DNA of 64,000 nucleotides from Malonomonas rubra DSM 5091. GTDB taxonomy: Bacteria; Desulfobacterota; Desulfuromonadia; Desulfuromonadales; Geopsychrobacteraceae. Position numbers and translations under genes: made by a program. The DNA is taken from contig NZ_FQZT01000011.1 of the NCBI RefSeq assembly GCF_900142125.1, positions 55,495 to 119,494 of the forward strand, read 5' to 3'. The notes under the pieces were generated by a model. That model did not search any database. It saw only the letters and a list, made by a program, of their open reading frames with translations, and was not told the origin of the DNA. Position 1 is the stretch's first letter. Every line of letters starts with the position of its first letter. Shown here in pieces: positions 24,213-33,866 of the stretch.

Positions 24213-25072
24213 TCAGCTTCCTCCAATGCCGCTTGTTCAGAGAAGAGCTTCCCTTGGGATTGATCAAGATCGTATTCATCTAAGATGTTGCATAGCTCAG
24301 CCCCCAAGCTGCGAATTTGGTTTGACGCGCTTGAGCGGGGCTGAAACCGAATGACAGTTTTATTGTCAGACTCAGCTTGTTTATAAATATCTGACTCGCT
24401 CAAGGTGGTGCTGAACATATTTTCTTGGCCATAGTCCTGGACCATACGAGAGAGCATGTTTCTGGTTGAAGTTTTGCGTTTATCCACCTTGTTGACCAGC
24501 AGGCGAAGAAAGCGGAGGTCTGGATTGACCGTTTCGCTGACCTGGTTGATCGTGTCGATAGCAAGATCGAGCCCATCGATGGAGCGGTCTGAGCCGGACT
24601 CGATCGGGACAATGACGCAATCACTGGCTAAAAGGCTCATCATGACCCAAACGCCAATATTTGGTGGGCAGTCGATGATACAGAATTTATAATGCTTAAG
24701 TGCATAGTCACGAAGATTATTGCGAAGGGCTGTGTAGGCCGCTTCGACGTCTTGATAGAGGACCGGCTCCAGTCCTGCGCTGCGTTGGACATTGGGGAGC
24801 AGGTCGACACCTTCGTATTCCGTCGGGTAGATATATCTGCGCAGTTCAGATTCTGGTTTGTTTGGTGTGTTATCTTTCAGTAGGTCGTAGAGTGAAAGAT
24901 AGTTACTGATCTGTGGAGGCAGGAAGAAATGCGTGGTGTTGGACTGGGAATCCAGGTCCGCTACGAGGACTTTGTGCCCTTTATTTGCTAGTGCGTGTGA
25001 GAGGTTGGTGGCGAGAGTCGTCTTGCCGACCCCTCCCTTGTTGTTGACAATGGCGATAATAATGGGCTGCAT
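24209..25072 (-). CDS. ParA/Soj-family ATPase, third system
   Basis: 287 aa from ATG 25072 (AGGAGGCCC upstream); an in-frame extension to 25090 is less likely. Walker A NNKGGVGKTTLATNLSHAL, LVADLDSQSNTTHFF, FCIIDCPPNIGVWVMMSLL. More Soj-like than the other two ParA proteins. Operon with the winged-helix gene. Confidence 0.88.
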   Translation of the reverse strand: MQPIIIAIVNNKGGVGKTTLATNLSHALANKGHKVLVADLDSQSNTTHFFLPPQISNYLSLYDLLKDNTPNKPESELRRYIYPTEYEGVDLLPNVQRSAGLEPVLYQDVEAAYTALRNNLRDYALKHYKFCIIDCPPNIGVWVMMSLLASDCVIVPIESGSDRSIDGLDLAIDTINQVSETVNPDLRFLRLLVNKVDKRKTSTRNMLSRMVQDYGQENMFSTTLSESDIYKQAESDNKTVIRFQPRSSASNQIRSLGAELCNILDEYDLDQSQGKLFSEQAALEEAE

Positions 25073-25462
25073 TGAGGGCCTCCTGTACACTATAGTTGAG
25101 ATAGAATATACGTCTAACTAACTGGAAGTCAACAAATTTAGTAGATAGGAAACAGTAAAATGGAAAGATGGTTTTAGTCTGTGGTGCCGCCGGGACCTTG
25201 TTTTTTGTGGGTCGAGGAAAGGGGAGGGGGGTAGGAAATATTCCTTTAAGAGACCAAGCAGACGTCAGCCCCAGTCTCAATAGTTGCCCCAGAAAGCCAG
25301 AAACAATCATGATATTGCGGCTTCACGAAATTCTCACAGCTTGAGAAGGGCACGTTCTTTTTAGCGAAATGCCTCTGAAATGACTTGAAATTATCAAATA
25401 TTTAACTACAATTATGGTACATCAATAATTATGTCACCATAATCAGGCTTTCAAGGGTAAAA
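25073..25462. other. Divergent spacer with a dyad before the ATPase
   Basis: No gene seen. ATTATGGT (25411-25418) and ACCATAAT (25436-25443) form a perfect dyad 19 bases upstream of the ATPase start and may be its operator. The leftward parA promoter should also lie here (AT-rich 25090-25160). Confidence 0.45.
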
Positions 25463-26599
25463 ATGTCTTCTCCATTTAAGTTTCAAGTGCTCGCGGCAGA
25501 TGCCCCTTTTTGTAATCGGGTTAAAGAGCAGCAAGAGCTGAAAAGTTATGCTCTGGCCAAAACCAACGTGGTGATCTTCTCGCCGCGACGCTATGGCAAA
25601 ACCTCCCTGGTTGATCGCGTCCAAAATTCCTTGGCAGAGGAGGGGGCCATCACCATCTACGCTGACTTCTATGGTGTTTCTTCGATTGCTGATGTGGCCG
25701 CCTTTCTGGCCAAAGCCGTCTTTAAGGTCACCTCGAAAAACGACTCCCTGTTTAATCGGGCCATGCGGACGTTTAAATCCTTCCGGCCCTCATTGGTTGC
25801 TCGCCCTGATGAGAAGAGCGGCTTCTCGCTCTCGCTGCAGGTCTTACATGAAAGCCGCCCCGGTCTGGATATTTTGGAGGAGACCTTAGACGCCCTCGGC
25901 ACCTTCATTGCCGAAAGCGATCAGCTGGTCCATATCGTCCTGGACGAGTTCCAAGAGATCACCAAGCTCTCGGAAGTCCTTCAGGTTGAAGGGGTGATGC
26001 GGCAACATATCCAAAGGCACGATGCCAGCTACTTCTTCGTCGGCAGCCGGCGCTCGCTATTGCTCAGTATGTTTAACGAGCGGCAGCGGCCCTTTTACCA
26101 GAGCGCGCTGAACTATGAGCTCGCGCCACTACCACGGGAAGAATTCGCCGCATTCATTGAACAAATTTGCGCCTCTGCCGGAAAACTGTGTGACCGCGCA
26201 AACGCAGAGCTGATCGTCGATACCGTCAACTGCTATCCCTTGTACGCCCAGAAATTGGCTTTTTTTTCCTTCAACACCGCCGAAGGGGAGGTGGTTGATC
26301 AGGTGGCTGTCGAGATGGGCATTCAGATGCTTATCAAGGAAAGGGGCCGGAACTTTGAGGAAACCTTGGCAGAGATTCCGGTCAAGCAGGTGGCTTTGTT
26401 GCGAGCCCTGGCCATTGATCCTACAACGTCCCTGTACTCTCAGGAGTATATGAAGCGACATGACCTTGGATCACAGGGCGCGATTCAAAACTCGGTGAAA
26501 AAGTTGGTGACGATGGACCTGATTGAAAAGGATGCTAAAGAGATCTGGCGGGTTGTGGATCCGGTTTTAGCTCTTTGGCTGCGGAACCAGTTTGGTTAG
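25463..26599 (+). CDS. STAND/AAA-type ATP-binding protein
   Basis: 378 aa. Walker A SPRRYGKTSLVDR near residue 40, Walker B VHIVLDEFQEI near 150, arginine-rich sensor region VGSRRSLLLSMF, and a C-terminal winged-helix-like part (YMKRHDLGSQGAIQNSVKKL, then VDPVLALWLRNQF). This is the architecture of archaeal-type ATPase/MNS-like P-loop proteins. The substrate is unknown. The next gene starts 21 bases after its stop, so the two probably work together. It borders the defence island. Confidence 0.75.
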   Translation: MSSPFKFQVLAADAPFCNRVKEQQELKSYALAKTNVVIFSPRRYGKTSLVDRVQNSLAEEGAITIYADFYGVSSIADVAAFLAKAVFKVTSKNDSLFNRAMRTFKSFRPSLVARPDEKSGFSLSLQVLHESRPGLDILEETLDALGTFIAESDQLVHIVLDEFQEITKLSEVLQVEGVMRQHIQRHDASYFFVGSRRSLLLSMFNERQRPFYQSALNYELAPLPREEFAAFIEQICASAGKLCDRANAELIVDTVNCYPLYAQKLAFFSFNTAEGEVVDQVAVEMGIQMLIKERGRNFEETLAEIPVKQVALLRALAIDPTTSLYSQEYMKRHDLGSQGAIQNSVKKLVTMDLIEKDAKEIWRVVDPVLALWLRNQFG

Positions 26600-26620
26600 T
26601 TGGCAGGGGAGGACTTTGAA

Positions 26621-27127
26621 ATGATTGCCATTCAATGCACCCAAAAGCTGCTGAAGGAAGTAGGCCAAGAATACAAAGAGGCCATTATCCCGACTTACCC
26701 GCTCGGCTGCTGGCATGCCAATCTGCTTTTACTCGATCGGCGCAAGTGTGCCCTTTTTACCAATGATTTAACCCGCTATTCCTTTCTGGCTCCCGGTCTG
26801 AAAAAGCCTGATATTAAAAATCTGGAAGAGGTTTTTCGGCAGAAGCTGTTTCGGTCTATGCGCCTGGATGGGTTTGGACAACAGGAGATCGAAAGGGCGC
26901 TGGAAGAGGTTCAGGAGGTTGCCTTTACCCGGACCAGTGATCGCAGTGTGCTGGGAACCATGAATGATATGGCGAATATTATCAAGTGGGCCGTTTATGA
27001 TGCTGGCGGTCTTTTGAATGTCGATATTGATGAGATGAATTCGAAGTTAAACCGGATGCCGATAAAGCCGCTGGATTATGGGTTCAGTGTGGAGAGGGTA
27101 GGGGAGGTGTTGAAAAGGCAGAGTTAG
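26621..27127 (+). CDS. DUF6933-like protein paired with the ATPase
   Basis: 168 aa from ATG 26621, which follows GGGGAGG by 8 bases; the frame opens at TTG 26600. The N-terminus (IQCTQKLLKEVG, GCWHANLLLLDRRKCALFTN, YSFLAPGLKK) matches, from memory, the DUF6933 family. The role is unknown. Tight linkage to the ATPase is the only functional clue. It could be a regulator, an antitoxin or an effector. Confidence 0.6.
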   Translation: MIAIQCTQKLLKEVGQEYKEAIIPTYPLGCWHANLLLLDRRKCALFTNDLTRYSFLAPGLKKPDIKNLEEVFRQKLFRSMRLDGFGQQEIERALEEVQEVAFTRTSDRSVLGTMNDMANIIKWAVYDAGGLLNVDIDEMNSKLNRMPIKPLDYGFSVERVGEVLKRQS

Positions 27128-27245
27128 TATCGCCTATGCCCAGCAAGAATGCTATAGAAAAAACATTGTAATTTCGCTATGGTAATTCGATATTTATTGT
27201 CCGGGGGGATGTGATGAAAAAAGAGGAAAATATTAACTAAAGAGA

Positions 27246-27279
27246 CCGCTTTGCGCCTGGAATGGTGCGGCGGTTTTTT
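27246..27279 (+). terminator. Hairpin with T-run between DUF6933 gene and hsdM
   Basis: CCGC..GCGCC pairs with GGTGC..GCGG, followed by TTTTTT. It lies about 120 bases after the DUF6933 stop and 32 bases before hsdM. A short frame ATGAAAAAAGAG... (8 codons) with a GGGGGG ribosome site precedes it, so it could be an attenuator of the hsd operon rather than a simple terminator. Confidence 0.5.
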
Positions 27280-27310
27280 GTTGCCACAATCTGTAAAGGT
27301 AGTTCGTTTG

Positions 27311-29647
27311 ATGATGACACCCAACTTTACCCAGACCGCTGCGTTCCTTTGGTCGGTTGCCAACCTGCTGCGCGGTGATTTCAAGCAGAGTCAGTATGGT
27401 CGGATCATTCTGCCGTTTACCCTGTTGCGGCGTCTTGAGTGCGTTCTAGCAAAGGACAAGGCGAAGGTCGTAAAGAAACAGGCTGAAATCGGCAAAATGA
27501 ACTTGCCGGAAGAGGTGTCGGAGAAGATGCTGCTGCGGGAGACCGAAGCGCAGTTTTTCAATACTTCGTCGATGGATCTTTCCACCCTTGGCGCGGCGGA
27601 TATAAAGGATAACCTGGAGTCTTACATTCAGGCTTTTTGCAGGGATGCGCGGGAGATTTTCGAATACTTCAAGTTTGCCGAGTTCATCGCCCAACTCAAT
27701 GACGCCAACCTGCTCTACAAGGTGGTGCAGAAGTTTGCCAATACCGATCTGAGTCCCAAACGGATTTCTAACTACGAGATGGGCCTGGTTTTTGAGGAGC
27801 TAATCCGCCGCTTTGCGGAGAGTTCCAACGAGACCGCTGGGGAACACTTCACCCCGCGAGATATAGTTCGTCTGACCACTTCACTGGTGTTCATGGAAGA
27901 TGACGAGGTGCTGACCCAGGAAGGGATCATCCGCACTATCTATGACCCCACGGCGGGGACCGGTGGGTTTCTTTCCAGCGGCATGGATTACGTGACCGAA
28001 CTCAACCCGAATGCGGTGATGCGTGCCTTCGGACAGGAACTCAATCCTGAGTCTTATGCCATCTGCAAGGCCGATATGCTGATCAAGGGGCAGGATGTCA
28101 GCCGCATCAAGCTCGGCAACACCCTCAGTAACGATCAGCTCTACGCCGACAAGTTTGATTACATGCTCTCCAATCCACCCTTCGGTGTCGACTGGAAGAA
28201 GGTCGAAAAGGACGTCAAGGACGAGCACACCATCAAGGGCTTCGACGGTCGCTTCGGTCCTGGTTTGCCGCGTGTTTCGGACGGTTCGCTGTTGTTTTTG
28301 ATGCATCTGATGAGCAAGTTGCGTGATGCTAAGGATGGTGGCGGGCGCATTGGGATTATCCTCAACGGGTCGCCGCTCTTTACCGGCGGTGCGGGCAGCG
28401 GTGAAAGCGAGATGCGTCGTTACATCTTAGAGGCCGATCTGCTGGAAGCGATCGTCGCCCTGCCGACCGATATGTTCTACAACACCGGCATCGCAACTTA
28501 TGTCTGGGTGCTCTCCAACAAAAAAGATGCCGAGCGTAAGGGGAAAGTGCAGCTCATCAACGGCGTCAACCTGTGTGGCAAGATGCGCAAGTCTCTTGGC
28601 TCCAAGCGCAATGTCATGGGTGATGATGATATAGCCACCATCACCCGCGCCTTCGGGCAGTTCGAGCAGATCGATACTCTGACGCTAGACAAGCCGGAAG
28701 AGGTGAAGAGCAACCGGGGGCGTCAATCCGCGAACCCAAAAGCTGCTGAGCCGAAGACCTTTTCGAGCAAGATTTTCGCCACCACTGATTTCGGCTACCG
28801 GCGCATCACTGTTGAGCGCCCCTTGCGCCTTTCGGTGCAGTTCAGTGATGAACGGCTGGAAGAGCTGCGCTTTGCCCCCAAGCCATTTAATGCGGTGATG
28901 AAATGGGCTTATAAGCAGTTTGGGCAGAATTGGACAGATGCAACATACGGTGATTTTTCGGATGTCGAGGTCGAGGTACGTGCCTACGTCAAATCGAACT
29001 TCAGTGACCTGAAAGAGAAACAGATCAAAGACCTTCTCGATAAGAAGCTGTGGCGCTTCCAGAAGGGACTGCTGGAGAAGGGGCAGGTGTTGCAATGGCA
29101 GCTCGGTCAGCGAATGGGAACTGATGCCATTGTTGATGGCCAGTGCGATGACTTCAACCGTTTTGAGGTTGAACTGAAGCAGGCGCTTAAGGTGACCGGC
29201 GTGAAGCTCGACGCCAAGGAAAAGAAGCAGCTTCTCGATGCGGTGAGCTGGAAGAATCCAGAGGCTGTGCGGGTGATAAAAAAAATCCACACCAAGAAGG
29301 CCGATCCGCTTTACGGTCTATTCAGTGTTGATGGACAAACGGTCGAGTTTCAGACCGATGGCGACCTGCGTGACAACGAGAATATCCCTCTCGACCCGTC
29401 ACGCAGCGTGATCGAGACCGTGGAAGACTATTTCCACGCCGAAGTTGCGCCCCATGTGCCGGATGCATGGATCGACAAGAACAAGCGGGATGAGAAGGAC
29501 GGGGAGCTGGGGATTGTCGGTTACGAGATTCCCTTCAATCGGCATTTCTATGTTTACACGCCGCCGCGTTCGCTGGAGGAGATTGATGCGGACCTGGATG
29601 TGGTGAGTAAAGAGATTATGGACCTTTTGCGGGAGGTTCATTCGTGA
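27311..29647 (+). CDS. hsdM: Type I restriction-modification methyltransferase subunit HsdM
   Basis: About 778 aa from ATG 27311. N-terminal HsdM_N helices ([20 protein letters not shown]), AdoMet motif [11 protein letters not shown] near residue 212 and catalytic motif IV NPPFG near 288 mark an N6-adenine methyltransferase. The roughly 280-residue C-terminal extension is long compared with EcoKI HsdM (about 530 aa) but usual for a common type I subgroup. It needs HsdS for site recognition. Codon use is more GC-rich than the inserted thsA-thsB genes. Confidence 0.95.
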   Translation: MMTPNFTQTAAFLWSVANLLRGDFKQSQYGRIILPFTLLRRLECVLAKDKAKVVKKQAEIGKMNLPEEVSEKMLLRETEAQFFNTSSMDLSTLGAADIKDNLESYIQAFCRDAREIFEYFKFAEFIAQLNDANLLYKVVQKFANTDLSPKRISNYEMGLVFEELIRRFAESSNETAGEHFTPRDIVRLTTSLVFMEDDEVLTQEGIIRTIYDPTAGTGGFLSSGMDYVTELNPNAVMRAFGQELNPESYAICKADMLIKGQDVSRIKLGNTLSNDQLYADKFDYMLSNPPFGVDWKKVEKDVKDEHTIKGFDGRFGPGLPRVSDGSLLFLMHLMSKLRDAKDGGGRIGIILNGSPLFTGGAGSGESEMRRYILEADLLEAIVALPTDMFYNTGIATYVWVLSNKKDAERKGKVQLINGVNLCGKMRKSLGSKRNVMGDDDIATITRAFGQFEQIDTLTLDKPEEVKSNRGRQSANPKAAEPKTFSSKIFATTDFGYRRITVERPLRLSVQFSDERLEELRFAPKPFNAVMKWAYKQFGQNWTDATYGDFSDVEVEVRAYVKSNFSDLKEKQIKDLLDKKLWRFQKGLLEKGQVLQWQLGQRMGTDAIVDGQCDDFNRFEVELKQALKVTGVKLDAKEKKQLLDAVSWKNPEAVRVIKKIHTKKADPLYGLFSVDGQTVEFQTDGDLRDNENIPLDPSRSVIETVEDYFHAEVAPHVPDAWIDKNKRDEKDGELGIVGYEIPFNRHFYVYTPPRSLEEIDADLDVVSKEIMDLLREVHS

Positions 29648-29689
29648 AAACTTCTGCTCTCCAGATGATTAGCAAGTCTAAAAAAGTAC

Positions 29690-29718
29690 TTGACGGTATT
29701 GTTGGTGAAGGGTACTGT
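29690..29718 (+). promoter_or_regulatory. Sigma70-like promoter for the abiF RNA
   Basis: TTGACG (29690-29695) and TACTGT (29713-29718) are separated by exactly 17 bases. Start is predicted near 29725, at the first base of a perfect UUCG hairpin. It sits immediately after the hsdM stop, within the hsd operon. Confidence 0.6.
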
Positions 29719-29724
29719 TTTCAT

Positions 29725-29812
29725 ATCGCTTCGGCGATTAACCTTAAAAACACCCTCCAAGCCTCTCAGGCGGTTCGCCGCTGGAATGCTCAAACCGGAG
29801 GGTTTATTTTTT
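29725..29812 (+). ncRNA. Candidate structured RNA (AbiF-associated antitoxin RNA)
   Basis: About 88 nt. It begins with hairpin ATCGC-TTCG-GCGAT (29725-29738). A second structure has outer stem ACCCTCC (29752-29758)/GGAGGGT (29797-29803) enclosing GGCGG-TTCG-CCGCT (29769-29782), and ends in TTTATTTTTT, an intrinsic terminator that stops 12 bases before the abiF ATG. A promoter precedes it. AbiF toxins are known to be stably associated with an upstream conserved RNA that acts as antitoxin. The overlapping 63-codon ORF (29644-29835) has no coding support. Confidence 0.65.
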
Positions 29813-29824
29813 GGGGGCTAGGCT

Positions 29825-30748
29825 ATGCAATATAGTAAGCCCCCTCTTTCAATTGATGAGCAGGTAACTCGTTTAACTCAGCGTGGGTTGGTCTGCGAAA
29901 ATCCTGAACGACTAAAGCATTACCTCACTCATATCGGCTACTATCGCCTCAGTGCCTATTGGCTCCCCTTTGAACAACCTCCTGTAGAACCAAACAGCCG
30001 AAACCATAATTTCGAAGCAGGTACGACCTTTGACAGGGTTTTGGACCTCTACGACTTTGACCGCAAGCTCCGGTTGTTGGTGATGAATGCCATTGAACGG
30101 ATTGAAGTCGCTATCAGGACGTGTTGGGCAAATGCAATGGCAATGCGTCACGGTTCACATGCCCACATGGATTCGGAACTTTTTAAAGATCCGTGGCAGC
30201 ACCAGCGGGACTTAGCAGCGCTTTCCCGTGAAATAGAAAAGAGTAGTGAGGTTTTTATCAAGCATTACCTGGATCAGTATTCAAAACCCCTCCTTCCACC
30301 CATTTGGGCCACTGTCGAGATGATGAGTTTTGGACAGCTGTCTTATTGGTTTTCCAACACGAAAAGTACAGAGATTAAAAAAGAGGTCATGCAGAGCCTG
30401 AAGCTCCCTACGATTGAGGTTTTAGAAAAGGTTATGCATACATTGACGCCAGTGCGAAACACTGCTGCCCACCATGGCAGGTTGTGGAATCGACAGTTTC
30501 CGATGACTCTGCCGGAAATAAAACGATTGCGGGAAAGGGTCGTGCCGAATAATGCTCCCAATAGGCTGGGCCATCGCATATTCAACTATCTGGTCATCAT
30601 CGAATATTTAAAGAGTGTCATCAATCCAACGGGGCAATGGAAGTCACAGTTGATGAGTCTTCTCGGGACTGTTTCGGAGAGTGATTTGATGGCAATGGGC
30701 TTTCCCGGGGATTGGCTGGAACGGGAGCCTTGGGTGGGGGTAGCATGA
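29825..30748 (+). CDS. AbiF/AbiD-family (Abi_2) HEPN abortive-infection protein
   Basis: 307 aa with the Abi_2 signature (DEQVTRLTQRGLVCENPERL, THIGYYRLSAYWLPFE, FDRVLDLYDFDRKLRLLVMN). The HEPN RxxxxH motif is RNTAAH at residues 211-216, so a metal-independent RNase activity is likely. AbiF has been proposed as an ancestor of Cas13 and behaves as a toxin held by an RNA antitoxin. The gene follows the candidate RNA at 29725-29812. Its stop overlaps the hsdS start (ATGA), so toxin and specificity subunit are translationally coupled. Confidence 0.88.
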   Translation: MQYSKPPLSIDEQVTRLTQRGLVCENPERLKHYLTHIGYYRLSAYWLPFEQPPVEPNSRNHNFEAGTTFDRVLDLYDFDRKLRLLVMNAIERIEVAIRTCWANAMAMRHGSHAHMDSELFKDPWQHQRDLAALSREIEKSSEVFIKHYLDQYSKPLLPPIWATVEMMSFGQLSYWFSNTKSTEIKKEVMQSLKLPTIEVLEKVMHTLTPVRNTAAHHGRLWNRQFPMTLPEIKRLRERVVPNNAPNRLGHRIFNYLVIIEYLKSVINPTGQWKSQLMSLLGTVSESDLMAMGFPGDWLEREPWVGVA

Positions 30749-32067
30749 TGGTAGGGAGGTATCAAGCATATCCAAAATATAGATCCACTGATGTGAAGTG
30801 GCTTGGAGATATTCCATCAGAGTGGAAAATTTGTGCCATCAAGCATGTCAGTACGCTCAATCCAGCAAAGTCCAAGCTTCGGTACCAACAGGGCGATGAG
30901 TGCAGTTTTGTGCCAATGGAAAAGCTGAAGACCGACTCCCTTGTTCTCGACGAAATACGTCCTATTGCTGATGTGTACGAAGGATACACATACTTTGTCG
31001 ACGATGACATTCTTATGGCGAAGGTGACGCCGTGTTTCGAGAACAAAAATATTGCTATCGCAAAGGACATGGTGAACGGAGTTGGGTTCGGTTCGTCCGA
31101 AATTTATGTGCTTCGATCAAATCAGAAGGCCAATAACAGATATCTATTCTACCGACTTCAGGATGATGGATTCATGGAGGTTGCTACGTCATCTATGTCG
31201 GGGGCAGGTGGTCTCAAGCGAGTTCCATCAGATGTGCTGAACAATTTCTTAGTAGCACTGCCGGAATATGAAGAGCAAATCCAAATCGCCAATTTCCTTG
31301 ACCACGAAACCGCCAAAATCGACTCCCTGATCGACAAGCAACAACAACTGATCACGCTGCTGAAAGAAAAGCGTCAGGCGGTGATCAGCCATGCCGTCAC
31401 CAAAGGCCTGAACCCCGATGCGCCGTTGAAAGATTCCGGTGTTGAGTGGTTGGGGGAGATGCCGGAGCATTGGGAGGAAGTCAGGGTTAAGCGACTGTAT
31501 AAATTTGCCAAAAGGCAAGGATATAAAGATTTAACAGTACTTTCTGTCTATAGAGAACATGGGGTGATTGTTAAGTCGACGAGGGACGACAACTTCAATA
31601 AGACCCCTGAGAACCTTTCTGTTTATCAACTCGTCAATAAGGGCGACTTGGCAATCAACAAAATGAAAGCTTGGCAGGGATCTATGGGGATCTCGCAGCA
31701 CCAAGGGATTACTAGTCCTGACTACGCTGTATATAGGCCTCTGCACGATTTTGCCGACCGGTATCTTCATTATTGGTTTAGAGCAAGTCACATGCCCGAT
31801 GTTTATAGAAATATATCTACAGGAATACGGCCAAGCCAATGGCGATTGGATTTGGAGGAGTTTGAAAAACTTAAAGTGTTTCTCCCACCAAGCACTGAAC
31901 GCTCTTCGATTGTAAGAGAAATTAATGCCATTGAAATGAAGTATCTAAGGCTTGTTGAATTGGCGGAAAAGCAAATTGATTTACTACAAGAACGTAGAAC
32001 TGCCCTTATCTCCGCAGCAGTCACTGGAAAGATAGACGTTCGGAACTGGAAGCCTGAACGGCGATGA
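30745..32067 (+). CDS. hsdS: Type I restriction-modification specificity subunit HsdS
   Basis: 440 aa with two target-recognition domains. Each starts with a WLG-PxxW motif (VKWLGDIPSEWK near residue 15; VEWLGEMPEHWEE near 235) and each is followed by a conserved helix (ANFLDHETAKIDSLIDKQQQ; VELAEKQIDLLQERRTALI). The two halves set the bipartite target, which cannot be read from sequence alone. It starts inside the abiF stop. Confidence 0.93.
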   Translation: MMVGRYQAYPKYRSTDVKWLGDIPSEWKICAIKHVSTLNPAKSKLRYQQGDECSFVPMEKLKTDSLVLDEIRPIADVYEGYTYFVDDDILMAKVTPCFENKNIAIAKDMVNGVGFGSSEIYVLRSNQKANNRYLFYRLQDDGFMEVATSSMSGAGGLKRVPSDVLNNFLVALPEYEEQIQIANFLDHETAKIDSLIDKQQQLITLLKEKRQAVISHAVTKGLNPDAPLKDSGVEWLGEMPEHWEEVRVKRLYKFAKRQGYKDLTVLSVYREHGVIVKSTRDDNFNKTPENLSVYQLVNKGDLAINKMKAWQGSMGISQHQGITSPDYAVYRPLHDFADRYLHYWFRASHMPDVYRNISTGIRPSQWRLDLEEFEKLKVFLPPSTERSSIVREINAIEMKYLRLVELAEKQIDLLQERRTALISAAVTGKIDVRNWKPERR

Positions 32068-32132
32068 AATAGTATTTTTTCTCAAGTGCTTACTGACACT
32101 GGCCTTTTGTAGTGGGCAAAATGGAGGTTCTT

Positions 32133-33572
32133 TTGAACAGTGAAATAGAGCTATTTATAAAGGAATATTTAAAGGAGATAGAAGAGGATAACGCGGCAAT
32201 ATTTGCAGGTACAGGTTTATCTGTACCTGCAGGCGCGGTTGATTGGAAATCACTGTTGAAACCTTTGGCTGATGAGCTCGGATTAGATATTGATAAGGAA
32301 TATGATCTCGTTACGCTTGCACAATTTCATTGTAACGAGAATGGAGGGAATAGAAGTAAAATCAACCAACTCTTGCTTGAAGAATTGTCAGTAGGTGATC
32401 ACCCCACAGATAACCATAAAATTCTTGCTCGTCTTCCTATTTGTACATACTGGACAACAAATTATGACAAGCTCATAGAAACAGCACTGAGAAGTGAAGG
32501 AAAAGTGCCTGATGTTAAATATACGGTTCCTCAGCTTGCGACCACAAAACCAAAAAGAGATGCTGTTATCTATAAGATGCATGGCGACATTGACCACCCT
32601 GATACAGCAGTCATAACAAAAGACGATTATGAAAAATATTCTAATAACTTTGGAGCATACATCAATGCATTGTCTGGAGATCTTGTTTCAAAAACATTTC
32701 TGTTTTTAGGGTTTAGCTTTACAGATCCTAATCTTGATTACATTCTAAGCAGGGTCAGAATAACTTTTAGAGAAAATCAACGGCGTCACTATTGTATATT
32801 TAGAAAGCGTTCTCAGTTAGAAGGAGAGAGCGATGAAGATTTTAAACAAGCCGAAATTCGACAGCGCTTGGTTATTGAGGATCTCAAACGTTTCAATATA
32901 AAGACTATCCTTATAGACGACTTCCAACAAATTACCGATATTTTAAGTTATATCGAGGGGTTGTATAAGCGCCGGAAGATTTTTATTTCGGGCAGTGCAG
33001 ATGTTTATGACCCCTGGGGTCAGCAGGCAACTGAAGAATTCCTTTTTCATCTGTGCAGTGCTCTTATTGAACAAGACTATAAAATGGTAACGGGCGTAGG
33101 CCGGGGTATTGGGTATGCAGTTGTATCAGGGGCAATCAATGGAACACGAACTATAAATTGCAGGATTGATGATAGGGTCAGCATGCGTCCATTCCCTTTA
33201 GTTTTGCCATACGGTAGCGACATAGGTGCTGTGTGGGAAGATTATCGGCAAGACATGATACCCAGGGCTGGAATAGCTTTATTTCTATTGGGTAATAAGT
33301 ATCAGGATGGCAATTTAGTGTTGGCAAACGGTGTGCGTAGAGAATTTGAAATAGCAAGGGAGCATGGCCTTGTCGTTGTCCCAATTGGGGCAAGTGGTTA
33401 CATGGCAAAAGAGCTATGGACTGAGGTTGATTCTGATTTTGATACTTTCTATCCAAACCCGCCTGATGGTTTTAGAGAGGCATTTTCTGTTCTCGGAGTG
33501 GAAGTTTCACATCCAAATGAATTAATTCAAATAATACTTGATCTTGTCCATGTTTTGACGAAGGAGGGGTGA
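32133..33572 (+). CDS. thsA: Thoeris ThsA (SIR2 NADase + SLOG sensor)
   Basis: 479 aa. N-terminal SIR2 domain: AAIFAGTGLSVPAG, RLPICTYWTTNYDKL (N110), VIYKMHGD (H150), TFLFLGFSFTDPNLDYILSR. These align without gaps to catalytic N112/H152 of Bacillus cereus ThsA as I recall it. The C-terminal SLOG domain (KIFISGSADVYDPWG, MVTGVGRGIGYAV, RREFEIAREHGLVVVPIGA) binds the cyclic ADP-ribose signal made by ThsB and turns on NAD depletion. TTG 32133 follows GGAGG by 5 bases and matches the homologue N-terminus; ATG 32121 is an alternative. Notably AT-rich relative to hsd genes. Confidence 0.95.
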   Translation: MNSEIELFIKEYLKEIEEDNAAIFAGTGLSVPAGAVDWKSLLKPLADELGLDIDKEYDLVTLAQFHCNENGGNRSKINQLLLEELSVGDHPTDNHKILARLPICTYWTTNYDKLIETALRSEGKVPDVKYTVPQLATTKPKRDAVIYKMHGDIDHPDTAVITKDDYEKYSNNFGAYINALSGDLVSKTFLFLGFSFTDPNLDYILSRVRITFRENQRRHYCIFRKRSQLEGESDEDFKQAEIRQRLVIEDLKRFNIKTILIDDFQQITDILSYIEGLYKRRKIFISGSADVYDPWGQQATEEFLFHLCSALIEQDYKMVTGVGRGIGYAVVSGAINGTRTINCRIDDRVSMRPFPLVLPYGSDIGAVWEDYRQDMIPRAGIALFLLGNKYQDGNLVLANGVRREFEIAREHGLVVVPIGASGYMAKELWTEVDSDFDTFYPNPPDGFREAFSVLGVEVSHPNELIQIILDLVHVLTKEG

Positions 33573-33866
33573 GCGTGCGAAAGGTTTTTTTTAGTTTTCA
33601 TTACAGTAAGGATATCCGACGTGTTGTTCAGGTTCGCAACTCATGGGTTGTGCGAAATTCTGGAGAATCCCAGCCATTTCTAGACAAAGCAGATTGGGAA
33701 ACCATCAAGCGTTCAGGGAAGAAATCAATTGAAAACTGGATTGAAAAGCAGCTTAAAGGCACTTCTGTAACTGTTGTGCTGATTGGTGCTGAAACAGCAT
33801 CAAGAGAATGGGTTGGATATGAGATCAAAAGAAGCTATGAGCTCGGCAAGGGAATTGTGGGAATTT

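Noticed and set aside
29644..29835. 63-codon frame between hsdM and abiF
   Set aside because: It starts inside the hsdM stop, covers the promoter and hairpins of the candidate RNA, has no ribosome site of its own and no recognisable protein features.
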